Shown here one piece after another: positions 7,303-10,256 of a stretch of DNA of 10,256 nt. The stretch is taken from NCBI GenBank assembly GCA_026692885.1, contig JAPLNJ010000924.1:1-10256 (forward strand). Direction: 5' to 3'. The stretch comes from Planctomycetota bacterium (GTDB taxonomy: Bacteria > Planctomycetota > Planctomycetia > Pirellulales > Pirellulaceae). The notes under the pieces were generated by a model. The model was not told where the DNA came from and did not search any database. It saw nothing but the letters and a program-made list of their open reading frames with translations. How positions within the stretch are numbered: position 1 is the first letter of the stretch; each line of letters opens with the position of its first letter. Made by a program: the position numbers and the translations under genes.

Positions 7303-7330
7303 GATCGGAACGTTGCACATCGTTCCGATC
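7303..7330. repeat. Perfect 10-bp inverted repeat upstream of gspE
   Basis: GATCGGAACG at 7303-7312 and CGTTCCGATC at 7321-7330 are exact reverse complements separated by 8 bases. They are followed by AAGGCC and preceded by GGCCAC. It lies about 105-130 bases upstream of the gspE ATG, so it could be an operator for a dimeric regulator or an RNA hairpin in the operon leader. There is no T-run, so a terminator is less likely. Confidence 0.75.
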
Positions 7331-7706
7331 AAGGCCCCAGCCAAAAGTCGCAATGCATTCTAACCCATAGAATCGATTCATGTTATATACAGAACGGGTT
7401 GCAGGCGAGCGGAAGTTCTTGATCGGTAACTCCTTGCGAACAGCCATCTTGAAACTCCCGCAACAACACCCTACCCACTATTAACCCGGACGATCCGGCA
7501 GAGTTTCGCGGGAGATGTCGAAACGGATGCGACCGTAGATCGGTTTTCACGGATGCGGCTGGGGTTAAATCCGGATGCTGACTCCTGTGATGTCATTCCG
7601 GTTGCGGATGCGTAGAATAACGTCCCAAGAATGAGGCCGAATGGCCAAGCCGTTGAAAAGGCCCGTAGCCGGCCTGCCGTCCCCATCGTCAACCCCCGAT
7701 ACCCAC

Positions 7707-7710
7707 GAGG
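7707..7710 (+). promoter_or_regulatory. Ribosome binding site that decides the hydrolase start
   Basis: GAGG ends 8 bases before the ATG at 7719. Together with the signal peptide it favours 7719 over the upstream in-frame ATG at 7641. Confidence 0.5.
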
Positions 7711-7718
7711 ACCAAACA

Positions 7719-8984
7719 ATGCTGACATTACCCTGGCGTTGGTCGACCGTAGCTGGCCAACTGCTCGCGTTCCTGTTGTGGACGGGGGCGGCCCGAGCAC
7801 AGTCCGACACGTCTCCGGCTCAAACGGCCGCAAAGGCCGACACGCCGCAATTCGATCTCCGGGCGCTGTCGCAACCGCCGGCCGTTTTTCCAGCGGAAGG
7901 GTTCGCGACTGACGGCCTGCGGGCGATGTTTTATGAGGGGATCAAGTTTCAAGGAAAACCAACGCGGGTGTTCGCGTACTATGGTGCTCCACCCGCTGCT
8001 CCGGAAACGAAACTGCCCGCTGTGGTGCTGATCCACGGGGGTGGCGGCACGGCCTTCGACCGCTGGGTACGGCTGTGGAACTCACGCGGTTACGCTGCGA
8101 TCGCCATGGATCTGTGTGGCTGCGTCCCGAAGGGGACCTATCGGCACTGGGAGCGTCACGAACTCGGTGGACCGCCGGGCTGGGACGCCAGTTTCGGCCA
8201 ACTCGATGCGCCGCTCGAAAATCAGTGGCCGTATCAGGCTGTCGCCGCGGTCGTGCTGGCTCACTCGCTGCTCCGTTCGTATCCCGAAGTGGATGCCGAT
8301 CGCATCGGCGTCACCGGCATTTCCTGGGGCGGCTACCTGACGTGTTTTGTGGCGGGTGTCGACCAACGCTTCAAATTCGCGGTGCCCGTCTACGGGTGCG
8401 GATTCCTGGGCGACAATTCGGCGTGGCTGCCGCGGTTCCAGCAACTCGGTCCGGAGCAGGCCGCCCGCTGGATTCGCTGGTGGGATCCGTCCACGTATCT
8501 GCCACACGCGACCATGCCCGTGCTCTGGGTCAACGGGACGAATGATTTCGCGTACCCCATGGACTCCTGGCAAAAGTCCTATCGCTTGCCCAAGAGTCCT
8601 CGGACGTTGTGCCTGCGGGTGCGGATGCCACACGGCCACGGCCCAGCCGGAGAGAACCCCGATGAGATCCTCGCGATGGCGAATACCCTTCTGCGACAAG
8701 GTCCGCCGCTGGCGAAAATTACCGGGCAGGGGCGGGACGGCGTCAAAGTCTGGGCCACATTTGACATGAAGTCGAAAGCCGCCAAAGCCGAATTGAACTT
8801 CACTCGCGACACGGGCAAGTGGCAGGACCGCAAATGGGAGACGGTTCCCGCCGTGCTCGTTGCCGATCAGCAGCGCATCACGGCCGAGCTGCCCGTGGAC
8901 GCCCTGGTCTACTACCTGAATCTCGTGGACGAGCAGGGCTTGGTGGTCAGCACCGAACACGAGATGCTGGGTGATCCGCGCTGA
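7719..8984 (+). CDS. Secreted alpha/beta hydrolase (acetylxylan esterase / dienelactone hydrolase-like)
   Basis: Exported serine hydrolase of 421 residues; the substrate is not predictable from sequence, with an ester such as an acetylated polysaccharide a reasonable guess. The start at 7719 gives a signal peptide with an Arg near the N-terminus, a hydrophobic core (VAGQLLAFLLWTGA) and a likely cleavage after ARA at residue 27. An in-frame ATG at 7641 would bury this signal behind 26 polar residues. GAGG lies 8 bases before the chosen ATG. The fold is shown by VVLIHGGGGTAFDRW (oxyanion-hole region, about 102-116), the nucleophile elbow TGISWGGY with Ser202 in GISWG, the acid loop NGTNDFAYP with Asp276, and the catalytic His in MPHGHG (His305, or His307). 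After about residue 335 comes an extra strand-rich region with FTRDTGKWQDRKWE, resembling the C-terminal part of other secreted planctomycete hydrolases. The divergent position from gspE does not prove that it is a T2SS substrate. Confidence 0.88.
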   Translation: MLTLPWRWSTVAGQLLAFLLWTGAARAQSDTSPAQTAAKADTPQFDLRALSQPPAVFPAEGFATDGLRAMFYEGIKFQGKPTRVFAYYGAPPAAPETKLPAVVLIHGGGGTAFDRWVRLWNSRGYAAIAMDLCGCVPKGTYRHWERHELGGPPGWDASFGQLDAPLENQWPYQAVAAVVLAHSLLRSYPEVDADRIGVTGISWGGYLTCFVAGVDQRFKFAVPVYGCGFLGDNSAWLPRFQQLGPEQAARWIRWWDPSTYLPHATMPVLWVNGTNDFAYPMDSWQKSYRLPKSPRTLCLRVRMPHGHGPAGENPDEILAMANTLLRQGPPLAKITGQGRDGVKVWATFDMKSKAAKAELNFTRDTGKWQDRKWETVPAVLVADQQRITAELPVDALVYYLNLVDEQGLVVSTEHEMLGDPR

Positions 8985-8985
8985 A

Positions 8986-9017
8986 CCCGCGGTTACCCAC
9001 ACGTCCCGCGGTTGCCC
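8986..9017. repeat. 13-bp direct repeat downstream of the hydrolase
   Basis: CCCGCGGTTACCC (8986-8998) and CCCGCGGTTGCCC (9005-9017) match at 12 of 13 positions with a 19-base period. They begin one base after the hydrolase stop. They could be part of the dodecin control region or a decayed repeat. No terminator-type hairpin with a T-run is seen. Confidence 0.6.
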
Positions 9018-9043
9018 GTCTTTCTCGCCGGCCCGCCAAGGGT

Positions 9044-9049
9044 TATATT
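9044..9049 (+). promoter_or_regulatory. Possible -10 element for the dodecin gene
   Basis: TATATT stands out in an otherwise GC-rich 158-bp gap, about 95 bases before the dodecin ATG. The hexamer 17 bases upstream (TTTCTC) is a poor -35 match. This is a weak guess from composition and position. Confidence 0.22.
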
Positions 9050-9085
9050 TGTGCCCGATGGTAATGCGTCTCGTAACCGCAAACG

Positions 9086-9100
9086 GTGGGCGATGCCCAC
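9086..9100 (+). promoter_or_regulatory. Short perfect hairpin in the dodecin leader
   Basis: GTGGGC-GAT-GCCCAC forms a perfect 6-bp GC-rich stem with a 3-base loop, 42 bases before the dodecin ATG. It could stabilise the leader or act as a small regulatory element; no T-run follows. Confidence 0.45.
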
Positions 9101-9130
9101 GCTAACTGGCTTTGTTTCGTTTCGCTGACT

Positions 9131-9136
9131 GAGGAG
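9131..9136 (+). promoter_or_regulatory. Strong ribosome binding site of the dodecin gene
   Basis: GAGGAG, 6 bases before the ATG at 9143. It fixes the start at 9143, which matches the known dodecin N-terminus, rather than the in-frame ATG at 9086. Confidence 0.75.
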
Positions 9137-9142
9137 AAGAAC

Positions 9143-9352
9143 ATGTCTGACCGCGTATTCAAGAAGATCGAGGTGACGGGAACTTCGAACAAGTCGATCG
9201 AAGAAGCTGTGCAGAACGCTCTCGCCAAATCCGCCAAGACGGTTCACAACCTCCGCTGGTTCGAAGTGGTTGAGATCCGTGGCAACATCGACAATGATTG
9301 TGTCGGACAGTGGCAGGTCACCCTGAAAATTGGCTTCGCCCTGGACGACTAG
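9143..9352 (+). CDS. Dodecin, small flavin-binding protein
   Basis: Dodecins are about 70-residue proteins that assemble into hollow dodecamers and bind FMN, riboflavin or related flavins, serving as storage or protection. This one has 69 residues, the normal length. The strand-helix-strand-strand order is clear: VFKKIEVTGTSN, then the helix SIEEAVQNALAKSAKTV, then LRWFEVVEIRGNI and GQWQVTLKIGFALDD. Trp39 in LRWFEV is at the position of the tryptophan that stacks on the flavin in studied dodecins. Gln58 in WQVTLKI matches the conserved Gln that contacts the ring. The protein should be cytoplasmic. The gene has its own strong ribosome binding site and sits 158 bases after the hydrolase, so it is probably a separate transcription unit. 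Its TAG stop lies inside the left end of the palindromic element described next. Confidence 0.95.
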   Translation: MSDRVFKKIEVTGTSNKSIEEAVQNALAKSAKTVHNLRWFEVVEIRGNIDNDCVGQWQVTLKIGFALDD

Positions 9353-9479
9353 TGCATCTTCAAGGCGAAAAAGTGGGGTAAGCATCCTGCTTGCCTTTCG
9401 ATTCATCGCGTCAAACGCAAGCTGGAAGCTTACGCCACCGCGTCGGTCACCCCAAGATTAAGCCTTGACGACGCACTAG
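9349..9479. mobile_element. 131-bp imperfect palindrome, candidate MITE-like element
   Basis: The ends CTAGTGCATCTTCAAGGC (9349-9366) and GCCTTGACGACGCACTAG (9462-9479) are inverted repeats matching at 16 of 18 positions. Further in, TGGGGT (9374-9379) pairs with ACCCCA (9449-9454). An inner pair GTAAGCATCCTGCTTGC (9378-9394) and GCAAGCTGGAAGCTTAC (9417-9433) matches at 15 of 17. The right arm has about 15 unpaired bases (9434-9448), and the centre is a loop of about 22 bases. Both ends read C-TA-G, which would fit duplication of a TA target as made by IS630/Tc1-mariner transposases; that origin is inference. It has no coding capacity. It could instead be a structured RNA or a bidirectional terminator between the convergent genes, although it lacks a T-run. 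Confidence 0.55.
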
Positions 9480-9628
9480 ACCGGATGATTCATGGTCGGT
9501 GGGCCTTCGCAAGCCGTCCCCGCCGTAATTCATCGTGCGACGACGCAACCACGGCCTTGATCGTAAGGTCGCCAACTACTGTCCGTGTTGTCAACCGCCG
9601 GGGTGGCTGGCGGCTGAGCCTAAGCGAG

Positions 9629-9671
9629 CCCCAGTCCACGATTGCTGGGGTATCGCTGCGCTCTGCCCCAG
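9629..9671. repeat. Three alternating arms forming two mutually exclusive stems
   Basis: CCCCAG at 9629-9634, CTGGGG at 9645-9650 and CCCCAG at 9666-9671. The middle arm can pair with either neighbour, with loops of 10 and 15 bases, but not with both. Confidence 0.55.
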
Positions 9672-9731
9672 GGCCTTGATCGAAACGTTACGCAAGACGC
9701 TTGCAGCGGATCGTCGTAACGATCAATGCCC
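9671..9731. terminator. Bulged long hairpin, possible bidirectional terminator
   Basis: GGGC-C-TTGATCG (9671-9682) pairs with CGATCAA-T-GCCC (9720-9731) with one mismatch. After a 5-base bulge (AAACG), TTACG (9688-9692) pairs with CGTAA (9715-9719). An internal hairpin GCAAG-ACG-CTTGC occupies 9692-9704. The hairpin lies just downstream, in transcript terms, of the Dabb gene stop and about 320 bases after the dodecin stop. It lacks a T-run, so the terminator role is uncertain; a repetitive extragenic palindrome is the alternative. Confidence 0.4.
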
Positions 9732-9745
9732 CGCGACCAACCCGT

Positions 9746-10156
9746 TCACTGTGCGGCCGCTTCGCTGGGAGCCAGGTAAGAGTCAAAGACGCGAGCCTTG
9801 TCCCAGTTCGCCTTGTTCTCTTCAATAAACTTCAGATGCCGCGGATGGGTTTGGTACTTGTCGTGGACGGCTTTGTTTTCGAACACGACGTGCAGCGACA
9901 CATCGAAGTCGCGGTCGTTGACCTCGCGTTTCAAGTCCTCGGCCAGCACGCCAGCGGCAAAAGCCACCACCCCTTCATGGCCGGACAGGTACTTGCGGCA
10001 GGCTTGGACCAGTTTTTCCTTAGCGGCCGGGGAACTGTCCTTCAGCTTGAAGTACACCATGTGCGCCAGTTTCGGGTCCGCAGCGTCAACGCGACTCAGC
10101 ATCGCAAATGTCGACAGGACAAGAACGGCCAAGGACGTGCACAACGATTTCTTCAT
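9746..10156 (-). CDS. Secreted Dabb-domain (stress-responsive A/B barrel) protein
   Basis: 136 residues: a signal peptide followed by one dimeric alpha+beta barrel domain. The N-terminus MKKSLCTSLAVLVLSTFAML is a classic Sec signal with likely cleavage after VDA at residue 25. The Dabb domain spans about 30-128: first strand LAHMVYFKLKD, a helix AAKEKLVQACRKYL, strand VVAFAAGVL, the DFDVSLHVVFENKAVHDKYQ stretch, and the closing HPRHLKFIEENK to ARVFDSYL. Dabb proteins are small dimers, and some plant and fungal members bind or cyclise small molecules, but for exported bacterial members no function can be given. AGGAG lies 8 bases before the ATG (10165-10169). The gene converges on the dodecin and appears to be monocistronic. 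Confidence 0.9.
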   Translation of the reverse strand: MKKSLCTSLAVLVLSTFAMLSRVDAADPKLAHMVYFKLKDSSPAAKEKLVQACRKYLSGHEGVVAFAAGVLAEDLKREVNDRDFDVSLHVVFENKAVHDKYQTHPRHLKFIEENKANWDKARVFDSYLAPSEAAAQ

Positions 10157-10222
10157 GATCGGGTCTCCTGGAGGGTTGTACTTGGGATGGTCATGCGCGG
10201 TCCCCCATGCTCGCCTGTCGAT

Positions 10223-10256
10223 GCCGCCAAGTCAAGCCGCCAAGTCAAGCCGCCAA
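10223..10256. repeat. 13-bp tandem repeat at the window edge
   Basis: GCCGCCAAGTCAA occurs at 10223-10235 and again at 10236-10248, followed by GCCGCCAA at 10249-10256 where the window ends, giving 2.6 perfect copies. It lies 67 bases upstream of the Dabb gene start. On the minus strand each full copy contains TTGACT or TTGAC, which resembles a -35 box, but no good -10 element follows at normal spacing. Confidence 0.85.

Larger units (their letters stand above)
7199..7718. other. Divergent intergenic region (presumed gsp operon promoter)
   Basis: 520 bp between gspE (minus) and the hydrolase (plus), with no convincing gene; the open frames here lack recognisable motifs and a ribosome binding site. 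It should hold the promoter of the gsp operon and one for the hydrolase. An AT-rich patch at 7380-7390 (minus-strand TATATAAC) could be a -10 element for the operon, but I find no matching -35 box at normal spacing. Other elements are a perfect 10-bp inverted repeat at 7303-7330, a small hairpin CCGGA-CGA-TCCGG at 7486-7498, a 6-bp inverted repeat GTTTCG/CGAAAC at 7503-7524, and four CGGATGC copies at 7524-7611. Confidence 0.6.
9480..9745. other. Noncoding stretch between convergent genes, rich in stem-loops
   Basis: I see no gene here: the short plus-strand frames have no family motif and no ribosome binding site. The stretch contains two copies of the 11-mer GGCCTTGATCG (9553-9563 and 9672-9682), three alternating CCCCAG/CTGGGG arms at 9629-9671 and a long bulged hairpin at 9671-9731. 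The transcripts of dodecin and of the Dabb gene must both end in or near this region. Confidence 0.6.

Noticed and set aside
7382..7389. Operon promoter at the TATATAAC patch
   Set aside because: The -10 resemblance is fair but no -35 box fits at 16-18 bases, so it is only mentioned in the intergenic entry.
7641..7718. N-terminal extension of the hydrolase from the ATG at 7641
   Set aside because: It would place 26 polar residues before the signal peptide; the ATG at 7719 has the better ribosome binding site position.
7471..7833. Minus-strand open frame of 120 codons before the hydrolase
   Set aside because: It overlaps the hydrolase start and signal peptide, and shows no motif, ribosome binding site or coding-like pattern.
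8082..9002. Long minus-strand open frame of 306 codons
   Set aside because: It lies opposite the hydrolase, whose catalytic motifs and signal peptide are on the plus strand.
9485..9828. Short plus-strand frames in the convergent gap
   Set aside because: They run through hairpin arms and into the Dabb gene, and have no recognisable domain.

Overview
The window looks like chromosomal DNA from a planctomycete, probably a member of the Pirellulales. This is inferred from a GC-rich composition with short AT-rich control regions, a complete set of type II secretion pseudopilins carrying Ser/Thr/Gly-rich insertions, a small secreted Dabb-domain protein, a secreted alpha/beta hydrolase and noncoding DNA full of palindromes. 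No rRNA or tRNA gene is present, so the assignment rests on gene content only.

Positions 1-7198 hold a minus-strand type II secretion (T2SS) operon in the classical order gspE-gspF-gspG-gspH-gspI-gspJ-gspK. It is read from right to left and runs off the left edge inside gspK. GspE is the cytoplasmic ATPase, GspF the inner-membrane platform and GspG the major pseudopilin. GspH, GspI, GspJ and GspK are the minor pseudopilins thought to form the tip. The genes are tightly packed: three of the six junctions overlap (G/H, I/J, J/K) and the others are 33-41 bases. Signature motifs are intact: Walker A/B and the tetracysteine site in GspE, and a prepilin cleavage site with Glu at +5 in G, H, I and J. 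The outer-membrane secretin (GspD), the assembly proteins (GspC/L/M) and the prepilin peptidase are not in the window. The most unusual part is gspK: it carries a canonical EF-hand-like loop and then a long in-frame array of 15-bp units encoding Gly3-Asn-Ala / Gly3-Thr-Arg pentapeptides, continuing to the window edge. GspJ has Ser/Thr/Gly-rich loops, and shorter versions occur in GspH and GspI.

Positions 7199-7718 are a divergent intergenic region that should hold the operon promoter. It contains a perfect 10-bp inverted repeat, an AT-rich patch and four copies of CGGATGC. On the plus strand follow a secreted alpha/beta hydrolase (7719-8984) and a dodecin (9143-9352), a small flavin-storage protein. 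A minus-strand secreted Dabb-domain protein (9746-10156) converges on the dodecin.

The 393-bp gap between dodecin and the Dabb gene holds no convincing gene but is rich in structure: a 131-bp imperfect palindrome that resembles a TA-targeted miniature transposable element, a set of mutually exclusive short stems, and a bulged hairpin. An 11-bp sequence, GGCCTTGATCG, occurs three times, always between genes. The window ends inside a 13-bp tandem repeat. I see no CRISPR array, phage or transposase gene. I cannot claim a wholly new system; the repeat-expanded pseudopilus tip and the palindromic element are the best candidates for follow-up.
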